This document shows, one piece after another, positions 41,828 to 50,717 of a stretch of DNA of 64,000 nucleotides. This DNA is from JAGOCV01 sp049445855 (GTDB taxonomy: Bacteria > Pseudomonadota > Gammaproteobacteria > Burkholderiales > Burkholderiaceae_C): the NCBI RefSeq assembly GCF_049445855.1, contig NZ_JBMSDV010000001.1:310001-374000 (forward strand), read 5' to 3'. The position numbers and the translations under genes are program-made. The notes beneath the pieces are model-generated. The model was given only the letters and a program-made list of their open reading frames with translations. It was not told where the DNA came from and searched no databases. The stretch's first letter is position 1. The number at the start of each line of letters is the position of its first letter.

Positions 41828-42471
41828 GCCTGCAGCTCGACGACGTGACCAAGCGCTATGGCGACACGCCGGTGTTCGCCCATGTGTCGCTCGAAGCCGC
41901 GCAGGGCGAGTTCGTCGCCATCATCGGCGAATCGGGCGTGGGCAAGTCGACGCTGCTCAACTGCATGGCCGCGCTCGACACCTGGGACAGTGGCCGCATC
42001 GTGCACGACGGCATTGACCTGGGCACGCTCGGCGACGAACAGCGCGCGCTCTGGCGCCGCCGTGCCGTCGGCTTCGTGTTCCAGGCTTTCCATGTGTTGC
42101 CGCATCTGGACGTGGCGCAGAACGTGGCCTTGCCCCTCATGCTGCTGGGGCAGGAAGAGCCGGCGCGCGTGCAGGCGATGCTCGCAGCGGTCGGGCTCGA
42201 AGGCCTGGGTGCACGTCTGCCGCAGCAACTGAGCGGCGGACAACTTCAGCGCGTGGCCATCGCGCGCGCGCTCATCCACCGCCCCGCCCTGCTGCTGGCT
42301 GACGAACCCACCGGCAACCTCGACCCCACGACGGCGTCGCGCGTGATGGACGTGCTGGTGGAACAGACCCGCAGCCATGGCGCAACGCTGGTGCTGGTAA
42401 CCCATTCGGAAGCCGCAGCCGCACGCGCAGACCGCGTGCTGCGTCTGGCGGCGGACGGCATCCGCGGCTGA
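41824..42471 (+). CDS. ABC transporter ATP-binding protein, LolD/MacB type (AttE-like)
   Basis: 215 residues, one nucleotide-binding domain. Walker A IGESGVGKSTLLN, Q-loop VFQAFHVLPHL, signature LSGGQLQRVAIARAL, Walker B LLADEPTGNLD and H-loop VTHSE are intact, so it is an active ATPase of the LolD/MacB branch that drives mechanotransmission rather than classic transport. Coupled to miaA by an ATGA overlap and followed after 36 bases by an FtsX-like permease and then an AttH-like secreted protein: the AttEFGH arrangement. Confidence 0.93.
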   Translation: MSLQLDDVTKRYGDTPVFAHVSLEAAQGEFVAIIGESGVGKSTLLNCMAALDTWDSGRIVHDGIDLGTLGDEQRALWRRRAVGFVFQAFHVLPHLDVAQNVALPLMLLGQEEPARVQAMLAAVGLEGLGARLPQQLSGGQLQRVAIARALIHRPALLLADEPTGNLDPTTASRVMDVLVEQTRSHGATLVLVTHSEAAAARADRVLRLAADGIRG

Positions 42472-42507
42472 AGCGGCCAGCCACCACCAGGATTGCAGGG
42501 ATTGCGC

Positions 42508-45036
42508 ATGGCCTCCACACTTCCCGGGCTGCTGCGCACGTTTTCATGGCAGGAATTGCGCCATCACCCGTGGCGCAGCGCGGCTGCGGTGGTGGCCGTC
42601 ATGCTCGGCGTGGCGCTGGCTTTTGCGGTGCAGCTGATCAACGCATCCGCGCTCGGCGAATTCGCGAGCGCAGTACGCGCCGTCAACGGGCAGAGCGATC
42701 TCGAGCTGCGCGCCACGCGCGGAAGTTTCGATGAAACGGTCTTCGCGCGCGTCGCCACGCACCCTGCCGTGCAGATTGCCAGCCCGGTGCTGGAGCTGAC
42801 GACGCTCGCACAGAGCGGCAATTCCGCGCAACGCATTCCCCTGCGCGTGCTGGGCATCGACGCACTGGTGGCACCCGCCATCGCCCCTGCGCTGATGCCC
42901 CAGCCGGTTGCCGGCGAGGACAGGTTCGCCATGTTCCTGCCCGGCAACGTGTTCCTCAACGCCGCAGCGAAGCAGGCGCTGTCGGCAGAAGACGGCTCGA
43001 CCCTCCGCCTGCAAAGCGGCACGCTGCTGCGCGAGGCGCGCGTGGCTGGCGGCGTGGCGGCGGCTGGCGAAGCGCTGGCCGTGATGGACATCGGCGCGGC
43101 GCAGGAGCTGTTCGGCCGGCAGGGGCAACTCACACGCATCGACATCCGCCTGGTGCCCGGCGCTGATCGGGCAGCCCTGACGCGCGATCTTCCCGCAGCG
43201 GCGGGCGTGCTTGCGACGGAGGCCGGCGAGCTGGCCGAGCGCGCCAGCAACCTGTCGCGCGCATACCGCGTCAACCTCACCGTGCTGGCGCTGGTGGCGC
43301 TGTTCACCGGCGCGTTCCTCGTGTTCTCCGTGCTCTCGCTCAGTGTCGCCAAGCGGCTGCAGCAGTTTGCCTTGCTCGGCGTGCTGGGCCTCACCCCACG
43401 CGAGCGGTTGCTGCTTGTCGTCGGCGAGTCCTTCATCATCGGCGTGGCGGGCAGCGTGGCGGGCCTGGCGCTGGGCACGGCGCTCGCGTCGCTGGCATTG
43501 CGGCTGCTGGGCGGTGACCTCGGCGGCGGCTACTTCCAGGGCGCGGCACCCGCGTTGCAATGGAGCACGCCGGCCGCACTGGCCTACGGAACGCTCGGCA
43601 CACTGGCCGCGCTCGCAGGCGGCTGGTGGCCCGCGCGTACCGCGCAGCGGCTGCCGCCTGCGCAGGCGCTCAAGGGCCTGGGCAGCCACTCGACGGGTGG
43701 CGACGTGTCGCGCACGCCCGGCCTGCTGCTCATGGGTGCGGGTGTGTTGCTGGCCTTCGCGCCGCCGGTGCACGGCATTCCCCTGGCCGCTTACATCAGC
43801 GTCGGGCTGTTGCTGGTTGGCGGCATCGCGACGCTGCCCTGGCTGGTGGCGCTGCTGCTGCGGGCGGTCCGCCCCCTCGCCGCCGGCCGCGTGCTTCCCA
43901 TGCTTGCGCTGGAGCGCGCACGGCGCATGCGTGCGTCTGCCGCCGTGGCTGTGAGCGGCGTGGTCGCATCGCTGAGCCTGGCGGTGGCGTTGACAGTGAT
44001 GGTGAGCAGCTTCCGTGAATCGGTCACGCAATGGCTCGACGTCGTGCTGCCCGCACAACTGTACGTGCGCAGCGCCACGACAGCGGGCGTCGGCGACTCG
44101 GTGTATTTCACACCGGAGCTCGTGCAGGCCGCCGCGCGCGTACCCGGCGTGCAACGCGCCACCGGTCAGCGCAACATACCCGTGCTGCTGCGGGCAGGGC
44201 AACCCCAGGTGATGGTGATCGCACGGCCGTTGCAAGACGCAGCGCGCGTGCTGCCGCTGGTCAGCGAGCCGTTGCAGCCACCCGCCGGCAGCGTCGCCGT
44301 GTACGTGAGCGAAGCCATGCTCGACCTGTATGGTGCACGCCCGGGCACGAAGCTCGCCGCGCTCGCGCAGGCGATACCCGGCGGCGACTTCTTCGTGGCC
44401 GGCGTGTGGCGGGACTATGCACGCCAGTCCGGTTCCATCGCAATGGATCTCGCAGCCTACGAACGCCTGACCGGCGACCGGCGCGTGAACGACATCGCGC
44501 TGTGGCTCGATGAAGGTGCCGATGAAGGCGCGGTGCGCGAAGGCCTGCGTGCGGCACTGGACGGCGTTCCGCTCGAATTCGCTTCCGTCGCGCAGATACG
44601 GGCCACGTCGCTGCGCATCTTCGACCGCAGTTTTGCCGTCACCTACTGGCTGCAGGCGGTGGCCATCGGCATCGGCCTGTTCGGGATTGCAGCAAGCTTC
44701 AGCGCGCAGGTGCTGGCACGCCGCAAGGAGTTCGGCCTGCTCGCGCACCTGGGCCTCACGCGGCGGCAGATCCTTGCCGTGGTGGCCGGCGAAGGCGCCG
44801 CATGGACCGTGGTGGGTGCGGTGGCAGGGCTGGCCCTGGGCATCGCCGTGTCGGTGGTGCTGGTGCATGTGGTGAACCCGCAAAGCTTCCACTGGACCAT
44901 GGACCTGCTGCTGCCGTGGGCGCGCCTGCTCGCGCTGTGCGCGGCCGTGGTCGTCGCAGGCACATTGACCGCATGGCTCGCGGGCCGCGCAGCCGCCGGG
45001 CACGATGCGGTGATGGCCGTGAAGGAAGACTGGTGA
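42508..45036 (+). CDS. FtsX-like ABC permease, double-length
   Basis: 842 residues from ATG 42508, with GCAGGG just upstream; a TTG at 42493 is an alternative. An N-terminal helix (about 24-43, AAAVVAVMLGVALAFAVQL) is followed by a periplasmic MacB-PCD-like domain, three helices (about 255-370), a second transmembrane/periplasmic unit with VAVSGVVASLSLAVALTVMV, and a last set of three helices (about 715-830, FGIAASFSAQVLARRKEFGL). This two-fold FtsX layout is like AttF-AttG fused or the YbbP permeases. It works with the upstream ATPase. The stop overlaps the next start (GTGA). Confidence 0.9.
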   Translation: MASTLPGLLRTFSWQELRHHPWRSAAAVVAVMLGVALAFAVQLINASALGEFASAVRAVNGQSDLELRATRGSFDETVFARVATHPAVQIASPVLELTTLAQSGNSAQRIPLRVLGIDALVAPAIAPALMPQPVAGEDRFAMFLPGNVFLNAAAKQALSAEDGSTLRLQSGTLLREARVAGGVAAAGEALAVMDIGAAQELFGRQGQLTRIDIRLVPGADRAALTRDLPAAAGVLATEAGELAERASNLSRAYRVNLTVLALVALFTGAFLVFSVLSLSVAKRLQQFALLGVLGLTPRERLLLVVGESFIIGVAGSVAGLALGTALASLALRLLGGDLGGGYFQGAAPALQWSTPAALAYGTLGTLAALAGGWWPARTAQRLPPAQALKGLGSHSTGGDVSRTPGLLLMGAGVLLAFAPPVHGIPLAAYISVGLLLVGGIATLPWLVALLLRAVRPLAAGRVLPMLALERARRMRASAAVAVSGVVASLSLAVALTVMVSSFRESVTQWLDVVLPAQLYVRSATTAGVGDSVYFTPELVQAAARVPGVQRATGQRNIPVLLRAGQPQVMVIARPLQDAARVLPLVSEPLQPPAGSVAVYVSEAMLDLYGARPGTKLAALAQAIPGGDFFVAGVWRDYARQSGSIAMDLAAYERLTGDRRVNDIALWLDEGADEGAVREGLRAALDGVPLEFASVAQIRATSLRIFDRSFAVTYWLQAVAIGIGLFGIAASFSAQVLARRKEFGLLAHLGLTRRQILAVVAGEGAAWTVVGAVAGLALGIAVSVVLVHVVNPQSFHWTMDLLLPWARLLALCAAVVVAGTLTAWLAGRAAAGHDAVMAVKEDW

Positions 45037-46118
45037 TCTCGCGCCGCATGTTCATGACAGCACCCGCGCTCGCCATCTCGGGCGGGCTGCACGTTCCGGC
45101 CGCCGTTGCATTGCCTCCGCGCACACTGGAGTTTCCGCGCGACCATGGCGCACACCCCGACCTGCGCACCGAGTGGTGGTACATCACCGGCACCTTGCGC
45201 AGCACGCAAGCACCCCGGCGCGAGTTCGGCTTCCAGGTGACCTTCTTCCGTTCGCGCGTGGACGGTACGCAGGGCATGTCGTCCGCCTTCGCAGCCAGGC
45301 AGATGCTGTTCGCGCACGCGGCCGTCACCGACCTGCAGGGCCGCGTGCTGCTGCACGACCAGCGCATCGCGCGCGCAGGTTTCGACATCGCCTCCGCGAG
45401 CGAGCAGGACACCGACATCCGGCTGCGCGACTGGTCGCTGCGCCATGACGGTCGACGGTACGAAGCCGGTGTGCGCGGCAACGACTTCACGCTCGCGCTG
45501 AACTTCGACGAGACACAGCCGTTGCTGCTGCAAGGCAGGAAGGGCCTGTCGCGCAAGGGGCCGGACGCCACGCAGGCGAGCTACTACTACAGCCAGCCTC
45601 AACTGGCCACCGGCGGGCGGCTGTCCATCAAGGGCCAGACATTCGAAGTGACCGGCCGCGCGTGGCTGGACCACGAATGGAGCGAGGCGCTCATGCACCC
45701 GCAGGCTGTCGGCTGGGACTGGATCGGCATGAACCTGGACGACGGAAGCGCACTCACTGCGTTCCGCTTGCGCACGAAGGACGGGCAGTCGCTGTGGGAC
45801 GGCGGATCGTTCCGGGGAAAGAGCGGCCATGGCGTCGGCGACACCTACGTCTTCAGCCCCGGCGAGACGACCTTCGTCGCGCAGCGCCAGTGGCAGAGCC
45901 CGCTGAGCCGCGCGACCTATCCGGTCGAATGGCGCATCCGCACGCCGGCAGATTTCTACACCGTTCGCGCGTTGCTCGACAACCAGGAGCTGGACAGCCG
46001 CGGGTCGACCGGTGCGATCTACTGGGAGGGTTTGTCGGACCTGATCGACAGCAGCGGACGGACCGTCGGGCGCGGGTATCTGGAGATGACGGGGTACGCG
46101 AGTCCGCTGCGCATCTGA
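45033..46118 (+). CDS. AttH-like lipocalin-fold protein (carotenoid 1,2-hydratase family), Tat-exported
   Basis: 361 residues from GTG 45033, which overlaps the permease stop; this start is backed by the Tat motif SRRMFM in residues 3-8, followed by a hydrophobic stretch and AVA. The two lipocalin-like domains are typical of AttH/CrtC: DLRTEWWYITGTLRS, FGFQVTFFRSR, GRAWLDHEWSEALMH and GWDWIGMNLDDGSALTAFRL. CrtC hydrates carotenoids, but there are no other crt genes, and the operon partners point to AttH, a secreted partner of an FtsX-type ABC system with unknown ligand. Confidence 0.88.
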   Translation: MISRRMFMTAPALAISGGLHVPAAVALPPRTLEFPRDHGAHPDLRTEWWYITGTLRSTQAPRREFGFQVTFFRSRVDGTQGMSSAFAARQMLFAHAAVTDLQGRVLLHDQRIARAGFDIASASEQDTDIRLRDWSLRHDGRRYEAGVRGNDFTLALNFDETQPLLLQGRKGLSRKGPDATQASYYYSQPQLATGGRLSIKGQTFEVTGRAWLDHEWSEALMHPQAVGWDWIGMNLDDGSALTAFRLRTKDGQSLWDGGSFRGKSGHGVGDTYVFSPGETTFVAQRQWQSPLSRATYPVEWRIRTPADFYTVRALLDNQELDSRGSTGAIYWEGLSDLIDSSGRTVGRGYLEMTGYASPLRI

Positions 46119-46133
46119 AACGCGGCGGACGGG

Positions 46134-47033
46134 TCAGGAAACTGCGTCTTGCGAAACTTCCCGCAGCAACGATACGAACGCCGTCGTCGCGGGTGACATG
46201 ACTTCACGCGCACGCGAGTAGATCTGGAAGGTCCGCACGACGGTCGGGCTGCGGAAGGGCACGAAGCGGACATCGAAGTAAGGCGCGAGCGACGCCACAT
46301 AGGCCGGCGCCGCTGTCACGCCTGAGCCACTGCCCACCAGCGCCAATGCGGTCGTGAGATAGCTGACTTTCGATGCCTGCGTCGACATGCGCTCGATGCC
46401 GCCCGGGCTCAGCGTCTGCTCCAGCTGCCGGAAGAATTCGTCCGAGTACGCGACCCACTTTTCGTTGCGCGTATCGTCCCAGGTCACCTGCCTGCGACGG
46501 GCCAGCTTGTGGCTTGCGGGGCAGACGAAGCAGATGCCGACATCGAGAAAGGGTTCGGTGAGGATTTCTTCGCTCGTCGGCCGCAGCGGACCCAGCCCGA
46601 TGTCGGCTTCGTGCCGCAGCACTTCATCGGCCACGCCATCCGTCGACGAGTCCGTGAGGATGACTTCTATTTCCGGATAACGCGTCGCAAAGGTCTTGAG
46701 CACGGGCGGTAGCCAGGTGCATGCCAGCATCTGCGATACGGCCACGCGAACCACACCCCGGCGCAGTGACCGCAGGTCGCTTGCGCCGCTCTTGACCGTC
46801 TCGAGGTCATCGAGCATGCGCTGCACCAGCGGCAAGAGCTGGCGACCGGCATCGGTGAGCGTCACCGATGTCTTGCCCCGGTTGAACAGGACCAGGTTCA
46901 TCTCCGACTCCAGTTGCCGCACCAGCATGCTGACGGCCGACTGCGACAGATGAAGGGCCACCGCGGCCTGCGTGAAGCTTCCATGCCTGCACACCGCCGC
47001 AAAGGCACGCATCTGGCGCAGGCTGATATTCAT
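46134..47033 (-). CDS. LysR-family transcriptional regulator
   Basis: 299 residues from MNISLRQMRAFAAVCRHGSF; a longer open frame upstream is not supported by the family start. The helix-turn-helix is SFTQAAVALHLSQSAVSMLVRQLE, and the effector domain shows GVVRVAVSQMLACTWLPPVL, DSSTDGVADEVLRHEADIGLG and VGSGSGVTAAPAYVASL. It is divergent from the thiamine-diphosphate enzyme gene, the normal place for a LysR activator. The effector is probably a substrate of that cluster. Convergent with the AttH-like gene, 15 bases between the stops. Confidence 0.94.
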   Translation of the reverse strand: MNISLRQMRAFAAVCRHGSFTQAAVALHLSQSAVSMLVRQLESEMNLVLFNRGKTSVTLTDAGRQLLPLVQRMLDDLETVKSGASDLRSLRRGVVRVAVSQMLACTWLPPVLKTFATRYPEIEVILTDSSTDGVADEVLRHEADIGLGPLRPTSEEILTEPFLDVGICFVCPASHKLARRRQVTWDDTRNEKWVAYSDEFFRQLEQTLSPGGIERMSTQASKVSYLTTALALVGSGSGVTAAPAYVASLAPYFDVRFVPFRSPTVVRTFQIYSRAREVMSPATTAFVSLLREVSQDAVS

Positions 47034-47204
47034 GAGGCAGGAAAGCGGGATTCGATGGGCTAGGAAATACAGCGAAGCACGGAACATGCCCGTTGCTGCC
47101 TGCGGTGTCGCCCCATCAGTCAACTTGATGACCCGAGCAATTTATATCGCTGGCCCGGTGCGATGCGGCTGAACATACTCGACGCAACAGCAATTCAAGG
47201 ACAC
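47034..47204. promoter_or_regulatory. Divergent LysR control region
   Basis: A 171-base gap. CATCA (47114-47118) and TGATG (47126-47130) form an inverted repeat with a seven-base spacer, close to the T-N11-A size of LysR boxes, about 75 bases before the downstream gene. TATAT at 47143-47147 could belong to a -10 element, but no -35 fits, as expected for an activated promoter. Assignment is inference. Confidence 0.35.
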
Positions 47205-48767
47205 ATGACAATGAGTATGCACAGCGGCGCAGTTGCCCTGTTCTCGGCCGCGCGCAATGCCGGCGCCGACATCTGCTTCGCCAACCCCGGAACCACCGAA
47301 ATGCCGATGGTGCAGGCCCTCGACGAAACGCCCGGCATGAAGGCCGTGCTCGGTCTCTTCGAAGGTGTCTGCACCGGCGCAGCCGACGGCTATGGCCGGA
47401 TGCTCGGCAAACCCGCGCTGACACTGCTGCACCTCGGCCCGGGTTTTGCCAACGGCATCGCGAACCTGCACAACGCCAAACGCGCACGGTCGCCGATCGT
47501 CAATCTCGTCGGACAGCACACGGCTTCCCACATGAAGTTCGACAGCCCCATGGCTTGCGACATAGAGTCGCTCGCCCGGCCCGTGTCGGGCTGGGTCAGG
47601 TCGTCCGCCACGGCCGACGCGTTGCCGCATGATGTGATCGATGCCATCGCCCATGCGACGGAAGAAGGCAGCGTGTCGACGCTGCTCGTGCCGGTGGACT
47701 TGCAGCAGGCGCAATCAACTGTTTCGCAGCCGCCGGTGAAAGCACCAAAGCCCGCGATCACCTCCAGCGTGCCCGACAGCCAGTTCGACGAGATCGCCGG
47801 CACGCTGCGCCTGGGCAAGCCGGTGGTCTTCCTGCTCGGCTCCAGCGCGCTGACGGTGGGTGGTGGCCGCGCGGTGGCGCGCATCCTGTCCAGCGCACCG
47901 AACGCGCGCTTCTACAGCGACACGTTCCCCGCGCGGGCCGAGCGCGGCGGCGGGCTTCCCGAAATCAAACGCCTGCCGTATGCGCCCGAAGCGGCCATCG
48001 AGGCGCTCGACATGGGCGACAGGGTGGTCCTCGTTGCGACCGCACCGCCGGTGTCGCTCTTCGGCTATCCGCATCTGCCAGGCCAGCTCGCCAGACCCGA
48101 CCGGACAACCGTGCTGGCCGGAATGCGTGACGATGGCGCGATCGCGCTCGAACGGCTGGCAGACATGCTGGGTTCACCCCGCACCGTCGAGGGTGTGGAG
48201 GTGCGCCAGATGCCGGTGCTCGAAAGTGCGCTGACACCGCTCAACATCGGGGCCATCGTCGCGAACCTGCTGCCGGACGACGCGATCGTTTCCATCGAAG
48301 GCAGCACCTGCGGTCATCCGTTCTTTGCGCAATCGGTACACGCGAAACGCCACACGGTGATGACCAACACCGGCGGCTCCATCGGGCAGGCGATCCCGTG
48401 CGCGCTCGGCGCATCGCTGGCATGTCCGGGGCAGCGCGTCGTCGTGTTGCAGTCCGACGGTGGCGCGCAGTTCACGGTGCAGACGCTGTGGACCCTGGCG
48501 CGCGAGCAGTTGCCGGTCACCATCCTGATCGTGTGCAACCAGCGCTACGGCATCCTGCAGTCCGAGCTTGCGCGCATGGGCGTGAAGCAGCTCGGGCCGC
48601 AGGCGCAGGGCCTGACCGAATTCAACGCACCGCCGGTTGACTGGGTATCGCTTTCGAAGGGATACGGCGTGCCGGCCGTCCGCGTGCTCGACACGGCCGC
48701 GCTCACCACCGCGATGAACCGCTCACTGCAAGCCGAAGGGCCGATGCTGATCGAAATGGTGATCTGA
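47205..48767 (+). CDS. Thiamine-diphosphate enzyme, acetolactate-synthase/benzoylformate-decarboxylase family
   Basis: 520 residues from ATG 47205, with AAGGA just upstream; ATGs at 47211 and 47217 are alternatives. Three ThDP domains: PYR with FANPGTTEMPMVQALDE and the catalytic glutamate at residue 53 (GLFEGVCTGAADGYGRM), a central domain, and PP with the cofactor motif SDGGAQFTVQTLWTLAREQL and NQRYG. Length is shorter than IlvB (about 570) and no ilvN partner is present, so it is a catabolic decarboxylase or lyase rather than biosynthetic acetolactate synthase. With a Bug protein and a class II aldolase it probably handles a 2-keto acid. Substrate unknown. Confidence 0.88.
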   Translation: MTMSMHSGAVALFSAARNAGADICFANPGTTEMPMVQALDETPGMKAVLGLFEGVCTGAADGYGRMLGKPALTLLHLGPGFANGIANLHNAKRARSPIVNLVGQHTASHMKFDSPMACDIESLARPVSGWVRSSATADALPHDVIDAIAHATEEGSVSTLLVPVDLQQAQSTVSQPPVKAPKPAITSSVPDSQFDEIAGTLRLGKPVVFLLGSSALTVGGGRAVARILSSAPNARFYSDTFPARAERGGGLPEIKRLPYAPEAAIEALDMGDRVVLVATAPPVSLFGYPHLPGQLARPDRTTVLAGMRDDGAIALERLADMLGSPRTVEGVEVRQMPVLESALTPLNIGAIVANLLPDDAIVSIEGSTCGHPFFAQSVHAKRHTVMTNTGGSIGQAIPCALGASLACPGQRVVVLQSDGGAQFTVQTLWTLAREQLPVTILIVCNQRYGILQSELARMGVKQLGPQAQGLTEFNAPPVDWVSLSKGYGVPAVRVLDTAALTTAMNRSLQAEGPMLIEMVI

Positions 48768-48891
48768 GCTGCACCGTCCGGGCGCATCAGGAAACCTGAT
48801 CGGCACAAGAGAAAAATTCGCTGTCCAGTGAATCGGGATTTCCATAAATTGGACGGCGTCAGGTAGGTATGTACGAACTTCTGGGGTAGCC
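48768..48891. promoter_or_regulatory. Gap with hairpin and small palindrome between ThDP and Bug genes
   Basis: ATCAGG-AAA-CCTGAT (48786-48800) is a perfect six-bp hairpin just after the stop, without T-tract. TCCA-TAAAT-TGGA (48841-48853) follows, with GTCCA also at 48823-48827 pairing with TGGAC. The second element could be an operator or promoter for the Bug gene, allowing it to be expressed separately. No ribosome binding site of good quality is visible before 48892. Confidence 0.35.
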
Positions 48892-49860
48892 ATGCAACGT
48901 AGAAATTTCAATTCCGCCGGAGCCGCGCTGCTCCTGTCCGCCATCGCACAAGGCGTCCGTGCACAGGCCACGCAGCCGGTACGCATCCAGGTCGGCTTCG
49001 CGCCGGGGGGCGGGTTCGACACCATCGGCCGGCAACTCGCACCGCCGCTGGCGGACGCGCTCGGTCGCCAGGTCATCGTCGAGAACCGCACCGGTGCCGC
49101 CGGGCGCGTGGCCCTCGACTATGTGCGGCAGGCTGTGCCCAATGGTGACGTCATCAGCATCACCAACCAGGGTGCGATGACGCTGTTCCCCTACCTCTAC
49201 AAGAACCTGCCGTTCGATCCGGTGAAGGACTTCACGCCGATCACGCGCCTCGTCTCGTTCGACTACGTGCTGGCCGTCGGCCCGGGCGCGCCGGTGAACA
49301 CCTTCGCCGAATACCTTGACTGGCTGAAGAAAAACCCGGAGAAAGGCAACTACGCCTCGCCCGGCAACGGAACCACACCGCACCTGCTGGGCATCTGGCT
49401 GCACCAGAAAACCAACCTGCCGGCCGTGCATGTGCCCTACCGCGGCGTGGCGCCGGCCATGCCCGATCTCATCTCGGGTCGGCTGATCAGCGCGATCAAC
49501 ACGATGGGCGACCTGATCGAGTTCCACCGCGCGGGCAAGATCAAGATCATCGCCACCATGGGTTCCGAACGCAGCCCGTTCCTGCCGAACGTGCCGACGC
49601 TCAAGGAATCGGGCATCGACATCGTCGTACCCGGATGGATCGCGCTCTACGGCCCGGCGAAGATGCCCGCCGACACACTGCAGAAGACGCACGCGGCGGT
49701 GACGCAGGCGATGCAGGCCACGTCGTTCAAGGAAGGCATGCTGCGACTGGGCTGGACGGCGTCGCCCTCCACCCCGACCGAGATGGGCGATCAGCAGCGC
49801 CGCGAACTCGCCGCCTGGGGCCCGGTGATCAAGGCCGCCGGCATCCAGCCGGAAGAGTGA
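48892..49860 (+). CDS. Bug-family periplasmic substrate-binding protein (TctC-like)
   Basis: 322 residues. Signal peptide with a twin-arginine-like start (QRRNFNSAGAALLLSAIA, cleavage near VRAQA). The three Bug blocks are present: PVRIQVGFAPGGGFDTIGRQ, YASPGNGTTPHLLGIWLH and AVHVPYRGVAPAMPDLISGR. It captures an anion in the periplasm for a TTT carrier or a sensor kinase. No tctAB genes are adjacent; the only pair in the window is 41 kb away. The class II aldolase begins directly at the next base after the stop. Confidence 0.95.
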   Translation: MQRRNFNSAGAALLLSAIAQGVRAQATQPVRIQVGFAPGGGFDTIGRQLAPPLADALGRQVIVENRTGAAGRVALDYVRQAVPNGDVISITNQGAMTLFPYLYKNLPFDPVKDFTPITRLVSFDYVLAVGPGAPVNTFAEYLDWLKKNPEKGNYASPGNGTTPHLLGIWLHQKTNLPAVHVPYRGVAPAMPDLISGRLISAINTMGDLIEFHRAGKIKIIATMGSERSPFLPNVPTLKESGIDIVVPGWIALYGPAKMPADTLQKTHAAVTQAMQATSFKEGMLRLGWTASPSTPTEMGDQQRRELAAWGPVIKAAGIQPEE

Positions 49861-50616
49861 ATGAGGCCCGAAGGCATGACCGAGCGTGAATGGCTGCTGC
49901 GCCTGGACCTCGCGGCCTGCTATCGCCTAGTTGCATGGATGGGCTGGTCGGAGATGATCTTCAACCACATCACGCTGCGGGTATCGGAACAAGGCGAGAC
50001 GCCGGCTTACCTGATCAACCCGTACGGCTTGCACTACGCCGAGGTCACGGCGTCCAACCTGGTGAAGGTGGACATCGACGGCAACAAGCTCGACGACTCG
50101 CCATGGCCGATCAATCCGGCAGGCTTCGTCATCCACAGCGCGATCCATTCCGTGCGTGAAGACGCGCATTGCATCCTGCACCTGCACACCACGGCTGGCA
50201 TGGCGGTGGCCTGTAAGGAAGAAGGGCTGCGGCCCGACAACTTCTACAGCGCGATCCTGAACGACCGCATCGCGTATCACGACTTCGAGGGCATCACCAC
50301 CGACCTGGCCGAGCAGTCACGGTTGCAAGCGAGTCTGGGTACGAAGGACATCCTGATCCTGCGCAACCACGGCACGCTGGTGGTGGGCGGCGATGTACCG
50401 ACCGCCTTCCATTCGGCATGGACGCTCGAACGCGCATGCCAGGTGCAGATGGCGGCAGACAGCATGGCGGGCCCGAACCGCGCCATCCCCGCTGACGTGC
50501 TGGCGCGTATACCGGCACAGCGCGCGCCGATGCGTGCCAACCAGCAACAACCGCGCAGGTTCATCTTCGACGCGATGCTGCGGCATGCGGGGATCGTTGC
50601 GACGGACCTGGCCTGA
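49861..50616 (+). CDS. Class II aldolase/adducin-family protein
   Basis: 251 residues, starting at the base after the Bug stop; an ATG five codons in is also possible. The fold is shown by LAACYRLVAWMGWSEMIFNHITLRV, ILHLHTTAGMAVACKEEGL with two metal-ligand histidines, and DILILRNHGTLVVGGDVPTA with the third. Members include L-fuculose-phosphate aldolase, decarboxylases and ketone-forming enzymes; absence of clear phosphate-binding residues cannot be judged by eye. It probably acts in the same pathway as the ThDP enzyme upstream. The next 101 bases hold no gene. Confidence 0.9.
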   Translation: MRPEGMTEREWLLRLDLAACYRLVAWMGWSEMIFNHITLRVSEQGETPAYLINPYGLHYAEVTASNLVKVDIDGNKLDDSPWPINPAGFVIHSAIHSVREDAHCILHLHTTAGMAVACKEEGLRPDNFYSAILNDRIAYHDFEGITTDLAEQSRLQASLGTKDILILRNHGTLVVGGDVPTAFHSAWTLERACQVQMAADSMAGPNRAIPADVLARIPAQRAPMRANQQQPRRFIFDAMLRHAGIVATDLA

Positions 50617-50717
50617 TCTGCCCCTGGCGGCTTCGCTTCCGTAGGTGGCCAGAGAGGGCGGGGTACAGCTCCGCGAATGTCCCCCGCCGACCACGGTCGA
50701 GAGCCAACGGTCTGGGA

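Noticed and set aside
42544..45003. Antisense reading frame of about 819 codons opposite the FtsX-like permease
   Set aside because: Shadow frame; permease motifs and helix pattern are on the plus strand and fit the operon overlaps.
45033..46118. Carotenoid biosynthesis gene crtC
   Set aside because: No other crt genes; coupling to an FtsX-type ABC system and the Tat signal favour an AttH-like role.
47205..48767. Biosynthetic acetolactate synthase IlvB
   Set aside because: Too short, no ilvN/ilvC next to it, and surrounded by receptor and aldolase genes under a LysR regulator.
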